NCBI GenBank assembly: GCA_964420285.1
Contig: CAYQTE010000031.1
Coordinates: forward strand, 1 to 51,962
DNA from: CAYQTE01 sp964420285
Lineage (GTDB): Bacteria > Planctomycetota > Phycisphaerae > Tepidisphaerales > Tepidisphaeraceae
Direction of reading: 5' to 3'
DNA: 51,962 nt
The notes under the pieces are model-generated. The model saw nothing but the letters and a program-made list of their open reading frames with translations, was not told where the DNA came from and did no database searches. This document shows positions 40,654 to 49,421 of the stretch, in pieces. Position 1 is the stretch's first letter; each line of letters starts with the position of its first letter. Position numbers and translations under genes: made by a program.

Positions 40654-41793
40654 TCAAGTCATCAATTCCATGGCCACGCCCGCCGCGCGTTTGGACGCAC
40701 CCGGCTGGCCGATCGTCGCCACCAAATTCGTCAGCCGCCGCGACATGCCTTCGCGCCGGACCGGATCGTTCAGCAGATCCAAGGCCGCCTGGGCCACCGG
40801 CTCAACCGATCCATACCACGGAATAAATTCCGGCACGATCATCTCGCCGTCGCCAGCCAGGATATTCACCACGACATATCGCCGCGTCTTGACGATCCAG
40901 CGCCCAATCACATGCCACAGAACCGGATTCCCGTAATAAACCGCAATCATCGGCACGCCGAATGCCGCCGCGTGCAGCGTCGCGGTGCCCGACACCGTCA
41001 GGCATAGGTCGCATTCCGGCAGCACACCGTCGAAGCCGTCCAAGGCAACCAAAAAATCGCTATCATCCGCCATTGCGCGCGACGCCAATATCTCCCGCAC
41101 CACCCCATCCGTCGCGGCCGTCGTTGGTATCTGAAATTTCAGATCGTTCATCTGCGATTTCATTCTCCTGGCCACTTCCAGAAGCCGTGGGAAATTCGCC
41201 CCCGCCACCGATTGCCGCGAGCCGGCCACGAGCGCGATTATCGCCGGCCGGTTCGGATACCGCTGCTCCGCCGGCCGTCGCGGGACTGGCCGCACATGAT
41301 CGAACAGCGGATGCCCGACATACGTCGCCGCGATGCCCCGTCGCGTCAGATAGTCCTCCTCGAACCGGTGAATACACGCCACCCGATCCACCCATTGCCG
41401 CATCTTCCCAACGCGCCCCTCCCGGCTGGCCCACACCTGTGGTGCGATATAGTACATCACCTTCACCCCCCCGGCGTGTGCTATCCGCGCGAACCGCTTG
41501 TTCATCTCCCACGAATCGACGCAAATCACCAGGTCCGGTCGAGTTGCCGCCACATATTCCCGCACCCATTTCTCCAGGAGCAGCACCTCCCGCCATCGCC
41601 CCAGCGCCGCCAACCCCATGGCGGCCCGGCTGACTGTATCGTGCCGGATCACCGCCCCAGCCTGGCGCAGTGCTGGCCCGCCCAGGGCATCGACGATCAC
41701 CTCCCCATCCAGTGCGCGCAATTCCCTCACCAGATTCGCGGCGTGCTGATCTCCGCTCATCTCCCCAACACAAATCAATATGCGCCGCGCCAT
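40654..41793 (-). CDS. lpxB: Lipid-A-disaccharide synthase LpxB
   Basis: LpxB condenses UDP-2,3-diacylglucosamine with lipid X to form the lipid A disaccharide, at the cytoplasmic face of the inner membrane. The 379-residue protein shows ICVGEMSGDQHAANLVRELR, a clear LpxB N-terminus (normally AGExSGDxxGA). VMYYIAPQVWASREGRV, YVGHPLFD, ALVAGSRQSV and the C-terminal CLTVSGTATLHAA and PMIAVYYGNPVLWH follow. The ATG at 41793 is preceded by AGGATGGG. Its presence argues for a Gram-negative outer membrane with lipid A, as in many planctomycetes. No other lpx gene is in the window. Confidence 0.94.
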   Translation of the reverse strand: MARRILICVGEMSGDQHAANLVRELRALDGEVIVDALGGPALRQAGAVIRHDTVSRAAMGLAALGRWREVLLLEKWVREYVAATRPDLVICVDSWEMNKRFARIAHAGGVKVMYYIAPQVWASREGRVGKMRQWVDRVACIHRFEEDYLTRRGIAATYVGHPLFDHVRPVPRRPAEQRYPNRPAIIALVAGSRQSVAGANFPRLLEVARRMKSQMNDLKFQIPTTAATDGVVREILASRAMADDSDFLVALDGFDGVLPECDLCLTVSGTATLHAAAFGVPMIAVYYGNPVLWHVIGRWIVKTRRYVVVNILAGDGEMIVPEFIPWYGSVEPVAQAALDLLNDPVRREGMSRRLTNLVATIGQPGASKRAAGVAMELMT

Positions 41794-41822
41794 CCCATCC
41801 TGCTCCATGCCCCCGTCCACGC

Positions 41823-41919
41823 AATCCTACTCTTAATCCCAATCTTGCTCCTAATCCTCGGCCGTGGGCAACGTCGAACGGTCTTCCTCATCCTAATCCT
41901 GCTCATAATCTTAATCCTC
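41823..41919. repeat. Degenerate TAATCCT-type repeat tract, non-coding
   Basis: Two blocks, 41823-41859 and 41885-41919, are built from degenerate units such as CTTAATCCC, CCTAATCCT and CATAATCTT, spaced about every 6-7 bp and flanking a 25-bp unrelated core. The tract is AT-rich against its surroundings and lies in the 218-bp gap between lpxB and the next gene. On the other strand it reads as AGGATTAAGATT-like units. Its role is unknown. Confidence 0.6.
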
Positions 41920-42011
41920 TGCCCGGATTGCCGCCCACCTTTGCCACCGCTTCCCCCCTCCGTACAATTCCCCAGCGATATTGACTCCGGCATATTTCGC
42001 CCCGAGACCGC

Positions 42012-43877
42012 ATGGTCGCTCTGGCACTCCTGCTCATCCTCGCCATCTGGCTGGCGATCGCCCTCATCCTCATCGCCATCGGCCAGCTCCTGTTGCGAAT
42101 CCTCCAGGGCGAACCGCGGCTCGTCGATTCCTTCTGGACCGGCCTGGCCACATCTGTCGCTTTCCTCGAAGCGTGGCATCTCCTGCTGCCGGTGACGTCC
42201 GCCGCCACGCTCCTTCTCCTCATCCCGGCCGCCTTGGGATGCCTCCTCGCCCGGGCATCCGTTCTTCGGCAACTCCGCAACAGGCCAACCATCGCTGGCA
42301 AACCTGCGTTTCTCTACGCGGTTATCGTGGCCCTCCTGGCCTTGCGCGCTGTCGGCCCATGCACCTATTACGACACCGGCCTGTACGGCGCCACAGCGGT
42401 TCGATGGACTGGGGCCTATCCGGCAGTGCCCGGCCTGGCCAATCTCCACGGCCGGCTCGGATTTGATAGCGCCGTCGTGCTCTGCATCGCCGCGCTGGGG
42501 CCCAGCCAGTGGCCTGATCTCGGGCACCACATATTTCCCGGCCTGATCGTCGCCGCGATCTGGGCATCGGTGCTTCCCGCTTGGTGCAAGGCGTGGCGAC
42601 GATCGCAGCTAACGCCGAGCGACTGGTTCCTGGCCATCTTGATGATACCGGTTGCGAACTGGACGTTGCGTTGGCCGATCGTGGGAACCGTTACCGACGT
42701 TCCGGCTTCCACCGCAGCGCTGCTGGCGATCGCCATACTGATCGAGCGGCTGACGGACCCGCCGGCCGTCGGCGCTGCTGACAAGGGCGACCCTCCCGCC
42801 CGTCCCGCAGCATCTGGTTCCCGGCTGGTTGTAGTAGCGTCGCTGTGCTCGCTGGCGGTCGCATTCAAGTTGTCCACCGCCGCCATCGCCGGAGCGGCCT
42901 GGACTGCCGGGTTTCTGTGGATTCTCCATCATCGCCGTGCGCGCAACTCCGATCACCGCCCGCGGCTCTGGTTCGTGTATTTGGCGATACCGGCCATCGT
43001 CCTGGTTCCGTGGGTATTCGGAAATATCATGACCAGCGGCTACCCGTTTTACCCGAGCACGATCTTGCCGGTTCACGTGGATTGGCTCGTTCCGGCCGCC
43101 GCGGCCCGAAGGGATTCCGACATGATTCGCTCCTGGGCGCGGATACCGAACGTCCCGCTCGAAAAGACCGCCGGCTGGTCGTGGATGGGCCCGTGGTTCG
43201 TCCGCAGTCTGGCCACCGGCGTGTCTTTTACACGCCCGATATTCATCAGCGCCGCGGCGATCGGCTGTCTTGTGGTGTTTCGCGTCAGGCGCATTGGCCG
43301 CCGATCCGATTCCGGCCCCTGGCTCTGGATGCTTGTCCCGGCCCTGGTCGGACTGGGGTTCTGGTTCTGGGCAGCGCCCGATCCCCGCTTTGGCGAAAGC
43401 GCGATATGGGCCACAACGGGAATTCTGGCCACGTGGGTGCTTTCGATCATAGATGGCCCCGGGCGCCGGCCGTTTTCCCGATGTGTTGCCATTGGGATCG
43501 CGCTGGTCGCGCTGACCGGCCTGGGGCCGCCGATGCGTTTGTTCCGCGACCAATACAAGGCCATTTTCACATCCAGACCGCTTGCATCGTTGCGCGTTGC
43601 GCCCGTCTCGAAGCAATACACGCGATCCGGCCTGCTTGTCTATGTGCCCGTGGCGCCCAGCAAAGACGACCGAACCTGGGGCGCGCCGCTCCCGAACACT
43701 CCGTATTTCAATCCCGATCTGGCTCTGCGAAATCCGGCCGACATGCGCTGGGGATTCACGATGACAACGCCCCATCCGCCGACGGCGCCGCTGCAATTGG
43801 GCAATCCGATTCCCTTTCAATTCCCAGCAGTTGGCGATAACGCGGCAGCACCACCGACCAGTCGTACTTCGCCTTGA
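42012..43877 (+). CDS. Polytopic membrane protein, LIC_10190-like
   Basis: The 621-residue protein has about twelve hydrophobic helices. Its first 30 residues are almost all hydrophobic (MVALALLLILAIWLAIALIL). The segment CTYYDTGLYGATAVRW followed by VPGLANLHGRLGF resembles, from memory, the conserved loop of the LIC_10190 membrane protein family (YDTGLYHxxxxxW...VPGLGNLHxRxGF). That family probably belongs to the GT-C-like membrane glycosyltransferases. The C-terminal region is soluble with Pro-rich stretches. The substrate is unknown; nearby lpxB and a GT4 enzyme suggest envelope polysaccharide or glycoprotein. Its last 122 bp overlap the facing GT4 gene. Confidence 0.7.
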   Translation: MVALALLLILAIWLAIALILIAIGQLLLRILQGEPRLVDSFWTGLATSVAFLEAWHLLLPVTSAATLLLLIPAALGCLLARASVLRQLRNRPTIAGKPAFLYAVIVALLALRAVGPCTYYDTGLYGATAVRWTGAYPAVPGLANLHGRLGFDSAVVLCIAALGPSQWPDLGHHIFPGLIVAAIWASVLPAWCKAWRRSQLTPSDWFLAILMIPVANWTLRWPIVGTVTDVPASTAALLAIAILIERLTDPPAVGAADKGDPPARPAASGSRLVVVASLCSLAVAFKLSTAAIAGAAWTAGFLWILHHRRARNSDHRPRLWFVYLAIPAIVLVPWVFGNIMTSGYPFYPSTILPVHVDWLVPAAAARRDSDMIRSWARIPNVPLEKTAGWSWMGPWFVRSLATGVSFTRPIFISAAAIGCLVVFRVRRIGRRSDSGPWLWMLVPALVGLGFWFWAAPDPRFGESAIWATTGILATWVLSIIDGPGRRPFSRCVAIGIALVALTGLGPPMRLFRDQYKAIFTSRPLASLRVAPVSKQYTRSGLLVYVPVAPSKDDRTWGAPLPNTPYFNPDLALRNPADMRWGFTMTTPHPPTAPLQLGNPIPFQFPAVGDNAAAPPTSRTSP

Positions 43878-44895
43878 CGGCCACTGCCGCGCCGACGACC
43901 AGCCGTCGCCATAGCGCCTCGTCCTCGGCCAGCCGCACGATCGCCGCCGCCAGCACCAGCGGATTGCGCGGCGGAACCAGCATCCCCGTTACGTCATCCT
44001 CCACAACATCCCGAATTCCCGCCACATCCGTCCCCACGACCGCCACGCCCGCCGCCATCGCCTCGATCAGCACCAATCCGAACCCCTCGGCGTCCGACGG
44101 CAGCACCAGCACATCCAAATCGCCCAGCACATCGCGCGGCCCTGCAATCACCCCATGCATCCGCACAAGACGCTCCACGCCGCTGGCTGCAATTTCGCGC
44201 CGGATCGCCGCCCGATCCGGCCCGTCGCCGTAGATATCCACCGTCGCACGCTCGCCAACCACCGCTGCCGCGCGAACCAAATCGACCACCCGTTTAATTG
44301 GATCGAGCCGGCCGATAAACCCGACTCGCATCGGCGATTTTGCATCCCCTTTTGCGCCCGATTGCTGTGCCTCCACTCGAAACGATGCCACATCCACCGC
44401 GTTGGGAATGACGACAATTTTCGGTGCTGGAACATGCGCCCAATCCCGCGCCACCGCCGCAGCCGATTGCGATGGCACGACAACCGCCTCAGCCCGGCGT
44501 TGGGCGACGGCCTGAACCTTCCAATGCCATTTTGGCCGGGGTTGCGTGGTCTGGATCGACTGAAATTGCCGCACACCCCGCAGGCCGATCAGCCCGACCG
44601 CCGCGGCCGCATTTGCATGCACCAGGAGTGAATACACCGTATCGTATTCGCGCTGCCGGATCAGCCGTCGCAACCGGCCGATCACCGCGACGTCCAGTTG
44701 CCCAAGGGCATCGAGGCTGGTGACGTGAATTCCGGCATCAGCCAGGTCGGTGGCGACCGGACCCCAAATGGACAAGCAAGCCACTTCGACGGTGACTTTT
44801 GGCGGATCGTTCAGGCGGATGGCCAACTCACGAACCACGTTCGGCGTCCCGCCGATCTCCAGGTCCGTCGCCAGCAGCAGAATCCGCCGGTTCAT
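43756..44895 (-). CDS. GT4-family glycosyltransferase
   Basis: The 379-residue protein starts MNRRILLLATDLEIGGTPNV with the Gly-rich N-terminal loop of GT-B enzymes. MRVGFIGRLDPIKRVVDLV and VDIYGDGPDRAAIRREI follow. VLPSDAEGFGLVLIEAMAAG contains the EX7E motif, and GTDVAGIRDVVEDDVTGMLV completes a typical GT4 pattern. It uses a nucleotide sugar in the cytoplasm; the product is not predictable. The ATG at 44895 overlaps the ThuA-like gene's stop (ATGA). A longer start (45018) is rejected. The 3' end overlaps the facing membrane protein gene by 122 bp. Confidence 0.92.
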   Translation of the reverse strand: MNRRILLLATDLEIGGTPNVVRELAIRLNDPPKVTVEVACLSIWGPVATDLADAGIHVTSLDALGQLDVAVIGRLRRLIRQREYDTVYSLLVHANAAAAVGLIGLRGVRQFQSIQTTQPRPKWHWKVQAVAQRRAEAVVVPSQSAAAVARDWAHVPAPKIVVIPNAVDVASFRVEAQQSGAKGDAKSPMRVGFIGRLDPIKRVVDLVRAAAVVGERATVDIYGDGPDRAAIRREIAASGVERLVRMHGVIAGPRDVLGDLDVLVLPSDAEGFGLVLIEAMAAGVAVVGTDVAGIRDVVEDDVTGMLVPPRNPLVLAAAIVRLAEDEALWRRLVVGAAVAVKAKYDWSVVLPRYRQLLGIERESDCPIAAAPSADGALSS

Positions 44896-45551
44896 GTTCG
44901 CGCCGCCCAGGTAAAGCCGCGGCGCTGGATGGTCAGACATGGCTCGGCCGCGACGATGTCCGCCTGGTGTCCCAGTGAATTGTAGAACACCCGCCCCTTG
45001 CCATAAAGCTTGGTCCACACCACCGGCATATCGACCGGGCCATTGGTAACGTGCGGACCGTCGGCCACGGGAAATCGCGTGTTGGCCAAGACCCGCACGG
45101 CCGGATCGACGTGCAGGTAATACTGCTCGCTGCTCACGTCAAAATCGCCAATCCCGCGCATGATGGGATGCTGGCGATCGGTGACCCGAACGGTGTAGCG
45201 GGTGCCGTCGTTGCCGGGATGGGCCACCCATTGCCCGCCGGTCATGAATTGCCAGTCGGTATTGGCGCGGAAGGCATCGCACATGCCACCGTGACATCCC
45301 CCAACACCCATCCCCGCCGCCACCGCCGCACAAACTGTCCGGCCGGCGGCTTCGGGCAGTTCCCCCATCGTCCAGACCGGTACCAGCAAGTTAAGCTTTG
45401 CAAGCTTGTCGGCATCCCCCAGCGGTTTGAGCGAATCGAACGATTCGACCTCGAACCCATCCTCCCTTAGCACGCGCGAAAAGACCTCCGCCACCTGACG
45501 CGGCTGATGCCCGTCCCATCCGCCGTAGACGATCATTGCCCGGAGCGACAT
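44892..45551 (-). CDS. ThuA-like domain protein
   Basis: The 219-residue protein has the glutamine-amidotransferase-like fold of the ThuA family (trehalose utilisation). It starts RAMIVYGGWDGHQPRQVAEV, then has GVGGCHGGMCDAFR around the nucleophile-elbow position. WVAHPGNDGTRYTVRVTD, HPIMRGIGDFDVSSEQYYLH and GRVFYNSLGH follow, the last matching the usual ThuA motif GRVFYxxLGH. Planctomycetes carry many such proteins, mostly of unknown substrate. It starts 8 bp after lpd and its stop overlaps the GT4 ATG, so it rides on the pyruvate dehydrogenase operon or is the head of a short one. The link to trehalose is not supported here. Confidence 0.88.
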   Translation of the reverse strand: MSLRAMIVYGGWDGHQPRQVAEVFSRVLREDGFEVESFDSLKPLGDADKLAKLNLLVPVWTMGELPEAAGRTVCAAVAAGMGVGGCHGGMCDAFRANTDWQFMTGGQWVAHPGNDGTRYTVRVTDRQHPIMRGIGDFDVSSEQYYLHVDPAVRVLANTRFPVADGPHVTNGPVDMPVVWTKLYGKGRVFYNSLGHQADIVAAEPCLTIQRRGFTWAART

Positions 45552-45559
45552 GCTTCACC

Positions 45560-47050
45560 TCAGATATGGATGGCCCGCCCGTCGGCGGCCGCGGCGGCTT
45601 CCATCACCGCCTCCGACATCGTCGGATGCGGGTGCATCGCCGACAAAATCTCCTGCTCGGTCGCTTCCAGTTTACGCGCCAGCACCAGTTCCGCCAGCAA
45701 CTCCGTCACATCCTGACCGATCATGTGAACGCCCAGCAGTTCGCCGTATTTCGCCTCGAAGATGAGCTTGACGAACCCATCGGATTCGCCCGCTGCCAAG
45801 GCCCTCCCGCTGGCGGCAAAGGGGAATTTCCCCACGCGAATCTCGCGCCCGCTTTGGCGGGCTCGCTTCTCGGTCATGCCCATGCTCGCCACCTGCGGAT
45901 GCGTGTATGTGCAGCCGGGAATCCACCGATAGTCGATCGGCTCGCCGCCCTCGCCGGCCAGGCGATCCACCAGCGACACCGCCTCATGATGGGCCACGTG
46001 CGCCAAATCCGGATGCCGCGATCCCGCCATCGGCGAATCCGCCGGGAAATCCAGAGCCACGCAGTCCCCGATCGCCCAGACGTTGGGAAGATTAGTCGCG
46101 AATTGCGGATTCACTTTCACCCGGCCGCGGAAGAGATCCAATTTCGCCTCGGCCGCGCCCAGACCTTCGGTGTTGCCGCTGACGCCAATGGCGACCAGCA
46201 CGATATCCGCATCGACCACACCGGCTTTGGCGCCCGACAGCGTCAGTCGCACGCCGGTTGCGGTGGATTCAACCTTGTCGGTGCGCGTCGCGGCGCGCAC
46301 ATCAATGCCGCGTTTGGCGAACACCCGGTCCAAAACGACCGCGACATCGTCATCCTCGATCGGCAGGATGTGTTCGAGCATCTCGACCAGCACCACTTCC
46401 GTTCCCAGCGCGTTATAGAAATCCGCGAATTCACACCCAATCGCGCCGGCCCCGATGATGGCCAGCCTCTTCGGCAGGCTTGGAAGAATCATCGCCTGCC
46501 GCGACGCGATAATCTTCACGCCGTCGAATTCCACGCCGGGCAATGGCGTCGGCCGGGCGCCGGTCGCAATGATGATGTGCTCGCCGGTGACATCCCGCTT
46601 GGCGCCGCCCGCGCCCTCGATGCGCACCCGGCCGGGCGCGAGCAATCGCCCGATGCCCGTTTCATGTTTGACCTGGTGTTTGGCGAAGAGATGCGCGATC
46701 CCCTTACTCAGCTTCTGCGCGATAGATCGGCTGCGGCCGATGATCTTGGCGAAATCGACCGTCACACTGCCGACGGTGACGCCGCGATCGGCCGCTTCGG
46801 TGCGAATCCGCCGGACGAACTCGCCGTCCTCCAGCAATGCTTTGGTGGGGATGCAGCCCCAATTCAGGCACGTTCCGCCGAGGTTCTCCTTCTCGATACA
46901 CAGGACGCGCTTGCCGAGCTGGCCGGCGCGAATCGCGGCCGCATATCCCGCCGGACCGCCGCCGATTACGATGATATCGAATTCAAATCCCCTGCCGGTT
47001 ACGGCCGGTGTCGTTGCGCCCGCCGTGGGTTTGACTGTCGCTGTCGCCAT
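45560..47050 (-). CDS. lpd: Dihydrolipoyl dehydrogenase (E3)
   Basis: E3 reoxidises the dihydrolipoyl arm of the pyruvate dehydrogenase complex and reduces NAD+. The 496-residue protein has the FAD site VIGGGPAGYAAAIRA, the redox disulfide GGTCLNWGCIPTK (Cys61, Cys66), the NAD site IIGAGAIGCEFADFY, and the C-terminal HPHPTMSEAV with the catalytic His-Glu pair. An extra 20 N-terminal residues rich in Ala/Thr precede the FAD domain. It follows pdhC after 44 bp and is the last of the four PDH genes. All catalytic residues are present. Confidence 0.96.
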   Translation of the reverse strand: MATATVKPTAGATTPAVTGRGFEFDIIVIGGGPAGYAAAIRAGQLGKRVLCIEKENLGGTCLNWGCIPTKALLEDGEFVRRIRTEAADRGVTVGSVTVDFAKIIGRSRSIAQKLSKGIAHLFAKHQVKHETGIGRLLAPGRVRIEGAGGAKRDVTGEHIIIATGARPTPLPGVEFDGVKIIASRQAMILPSLPKRLAIIGAGAIGCEFADFYNALGTEVVLVEMLEHILPIEDDDVAVVLDRVFAKRGIDVRAATRTDKVESTATGVRLTLSGAKAGVVDADIVLVAIGVSGNTEGLGAAEAKLDLFRGRVKVNPQFATNLPNVWAIGDCVALDFPADSPMAGSRHPDLAHVAHHEAVSLVDRLAGEGGEPIDYRWIPGCTYTHPQVASMGMTEKRARQSGREIRVGKFPFAASGRALAAGESDGFVKLIFEAKYGELLGVHMIGQDVTELLAELVLARKLEATEQEILSAMHPHPTMSEAVMEAAAAADGRAIHI

Positions 47051-47094
47051 GTCTGTCCTTTAGGTGATCTCGCCCGTGATGCGCCCACCGCCCA

Positions 47095-48393
47095 TTAGAG
47101 AAGCATCATACCCGGCTCTTCGAGCAGGCCCTTGAGCGTGCGTAGAAAGTCGGCGCCATCCGCGCCGTCGACCACCCGATGATCGCCCGAGAGCGTCAGC
47201 GTCAGCATCGTCCTCGCGACGATCGAACCGCCGCGCACCACAGCTCGTTTCTCGGCCGCCGCGATCGCCAGAACCGCCACTTGCGGCGGGTTGATGATGG
47301 CGCTGAATTCCCGCAGGCCGTACGCACCCAGATTGCTCACGCTGAACGTCGCGCCGCGCATTTCGTCCTGTTTGAGCCGCTGCGCCCGCGCCCGCTCGAC
47401 CAGGTCGGCCGTCCGCTGGCGAATCTCAATCAGCCCCATGCGATTGACGTTCCGCAACACCGGCACGATCAGGCCGTCCGGTATCGCGACCGCCATGCCC
47501 AGATGCACATCGCCGTATCGCGTGATATTCGTTCCGTCAAACGTAGCGTTTAATGCCGGATGTTTCAGCAGCGCCGTCGCCAGGGCCCGGGCCAGAAGAT
47601 CGCTCAGCGACAGGCGAATCCTGCGTGATTCCAGAATCGCGTTAAGCCGCTCCCGCAGCGCCGACAATTCCTCAACGTCAATATCGATGGTCGAGTAATA
47701 ATGGGGGATCGTCTGTTTTGATGCCACCAGGTTTTTCGCTATCGCATGTCGCATCTTGGTCATCGCGATAACCTGCGTCGCGCCCGGCCCAATGGCGGCC
47801 GGCGACACGACCGGTGCGGTAACTTTCGCCGGCGGCGGCGCGGCCATGAACGCGGCGATATCTCGCTCGATGATCCGACCCAATGGGCCTGTGCCCTGCA
47901 CCAGCGACAGATCCACGCCTTTTTCCAAAGCGATGCGCCTGGCCAGCGGCGAAATGCGAATGGGGCGGCCGTTGTCTTCGGCAACGGGATTGGAGGCACT
48001 GGGCGATGGTGCGACAGCGACCGGCGCCGCAACGGCCGTCGCTGTCGCGGGGCCGGTTCCCTCGCCTGGCGCGGGCTCGGCCTTTTTCGCCGGCTCGGGC
48101 GCTTTCTCCGCACCGCCGGCCGACGCCTGACTTTTCACCTGCGCCGGGTCTTCCTTGCCGGTCGCCACCACCGCCAGGCGCGCCCCCACGGGGACTTTTC
48201 CCCCCTCGGCAATCAGCCGCGCCGCCAGAACGCCGCTGGTAAACGCCTCCATCTCCATGACGGCCTTGTCGGTTTCGACATCGGCCAGCTTCTCCCCTTC
48301 CTTGATCCTGTCACCCTCATTCTTGTACCACTTGACGACGGTGCCTTCGGTCATGGTGTCCGAAAGCTGCGGCATCGTGATATCGACGCTCAT
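47095..48393 (-). CDS. pdhC: Dihydrolipoamide acetyltransferase (E2) of pyruvate dehydrogenase
   Basis: The 432-residue core protein moves the acetyl group to CoA. It has a single lipoyl domain (1-80) with the lipoylated Lys43 in DVETDKAVMEME. An Ala/Pro/Glu-rich linker follows, then the E1/E3-binding domain (RISPLARRIALEKGVDLSLV...GRIIERDI) and a catalytic domain ending SGDHRVVDGADGADFL, which has the active-site His and Asp. One lipoyl domain is the minimal form. It lies 30 bp after pdhB. Confidence 0.96.
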   Translation of the reverse strand: MSVDITMPQLSDTMTEGTVVKWYKNEGDRIKEGEKLADVETDKAVMEMEAFTSGVLAARLIAEGGKVPVGARLAVVATGKEDPAQVKSQASAGGAEKAPEPAKKAEPAPGEGTGPATATAVAAPVAVAPSPSASNPVAEDNGRPIRISPLARRIALEKGVDLSLVQGTGPLGRIIERDIAAFMAAPPPAKVTAPVVSPAAIGPGATQVIAMTKMRHAIAKNLVASKQTIPHYYSTIDIDVEELSALRERLNAILESRRIRLSLSDLLARALATALLKHPALNATFDGTNITRYGDVHLGMAVAIPDGLIVPVLRNVNRMGLIEIRQRTADLVERARAQRLKQDEMRGATFSVSNLGAYGLREFSAIINPPQVAVLAIAAAEKRAVVRGGSIVARTMLTLTLSGDHRVVDGADGADFLRTLKGLLEEPGMMLL

Positions 48394-48423
48394 GCGGCGC
48401 TCCTTCGCGAGGAAACCTGTACT

Positions 48424-49407
48424 TTACCGGCCGAACATTTCATTCACGGTGCTCACGATGCCGTCGAGACTCGGCAGCATGGCCAGTTCCAGGTCGTGGC
48501 TGAACGGCACGGGAATATCGTCGGCGTGAATATACTCGATTGGCGCGTCCAAATCGTCAAACGCGGGCTTGTGAATCTGGTGAAGAATTCCGGCCCCCAT
48601 CCCGCAATAGCCCCAGTCCTCGTCGATGATCACACACCGATGCGTCTTGCGGACCGAAGCCAGAATCGTGGCCAGGTCCAGCGGCCGCAGCGATCTGACG
48701 TCAATTAATTCGACGTCGATGCCGTGATCCTTCACAAGCACTTCGGTGGCCTGTCGCACAATGCGCGTCAGAGGCCGGCCATAGCTCAGGATCGTGACAT
48801 CGCTGCCGGTGCGCTCAACATTCGCCACGCCCAGTGGGAGGAGATATTCCTCATCCGGCACTTCACCCTTGTCGGCCAGGATTTTTTCGGATTCCAGAAA
48901 GATAACCGGATCATCGCAGCGAATAGCGCTCTTGAGCAAGCCCTTGGCTTCGTACGGCGAGCTCGGTGCGACCACAACCAATCCGGGCACGCGCGAGTAC
49001 ATCGCCTGCACGCGATGGCTGTGCGTGGCGCCGAGTTGATGAGCGATCCCGTTGACGCCGCGAAAGACGATCGGAATCTTGATCTGGCCGCCGGACATGT
49101 AGCGGATGTTCGCGGCGTTGTTCATGAGCTGATCGAGGCAGACCAGCGTGAACGACCAGCTCATGAACTCGACGATCGGCCGCAGGCCACAGGTGGCGGC
49201 GCCGATGCCCAACCCGGCGAATGCGGTTTCGCTGATCGGCGCATCGACCACCCGCTGGGGTCCGAATTTCTGCAGCATTCCCCGCGACACTTTGTACGCG
49301 CCGTCGTACTGCGCCACCTCTTCGCCGATCAGGAACACGCGATCGTCGCGTTCCATCTCTTCGATCATGGCTGTCCGAAGTGCTTCGCGGAATTCAATGA
49401 CTGGCAT
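48424..49407 (-). CDS. pdhB: Pyruvate dehydrogenase E1 beta subunit
   Basis: The 327-residue protein is the beta subunit of the heterotetrameric E1 that decarboxylates pyruvate with thiamine diphosphate. It shows FREALRTAMIEEMERDDRVF, FLIGEEVAQYDGAYKVSRG with the conserved acid that contacts thiamine, APISETAFAGLGIGAA, and DPVIFLESEKI. DVTILSYGRPL and ELIDVRSLRPLD come from the C-terminal transketolase-like domain. It starts 14 bp after pdhA. Length and motifs are normal. Confidence 0.96.
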   Translation of the reverse strand: MPVIEFREALRTAMIEEMERDDRVFLIGEEVAQYDGAYKVSRGMLQKFGPQRVVDAPISETAFAGLGIGAATCGLRPIVEFMSWSFTLVCLDQLMNNAANIRYMSGGQIKIPIVFRGVNGIAHQLGATHSHRVQAMYSRVPGLVVVAPSSPYEAKGLLKSAIRCDDPVIFLESEKILADKGEVPDEEYLLPLGVANVERTGSDVTILSYGRPLTRIVRQATEVLVKDHGIDVELIDVRSLRPLDLATILASVRKTHRCVIIDEDWGYCGMGAGILHQIHKPAFDDLDAPIEYIHADDIPVPFSHDLELAMLPSLDGIVSTVNEMFGR

Positions 49408-49421
49408 GGCGGATCAACTGC

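Noticed and set aside
45536..47098. Long plus-strand open frame opposite lpd (520 codons)
   Set aside because: It mirrors the dihydrolipoyl dehydrogenase gene, whose motifs are complete, and has no ribosome site or recognisable family.
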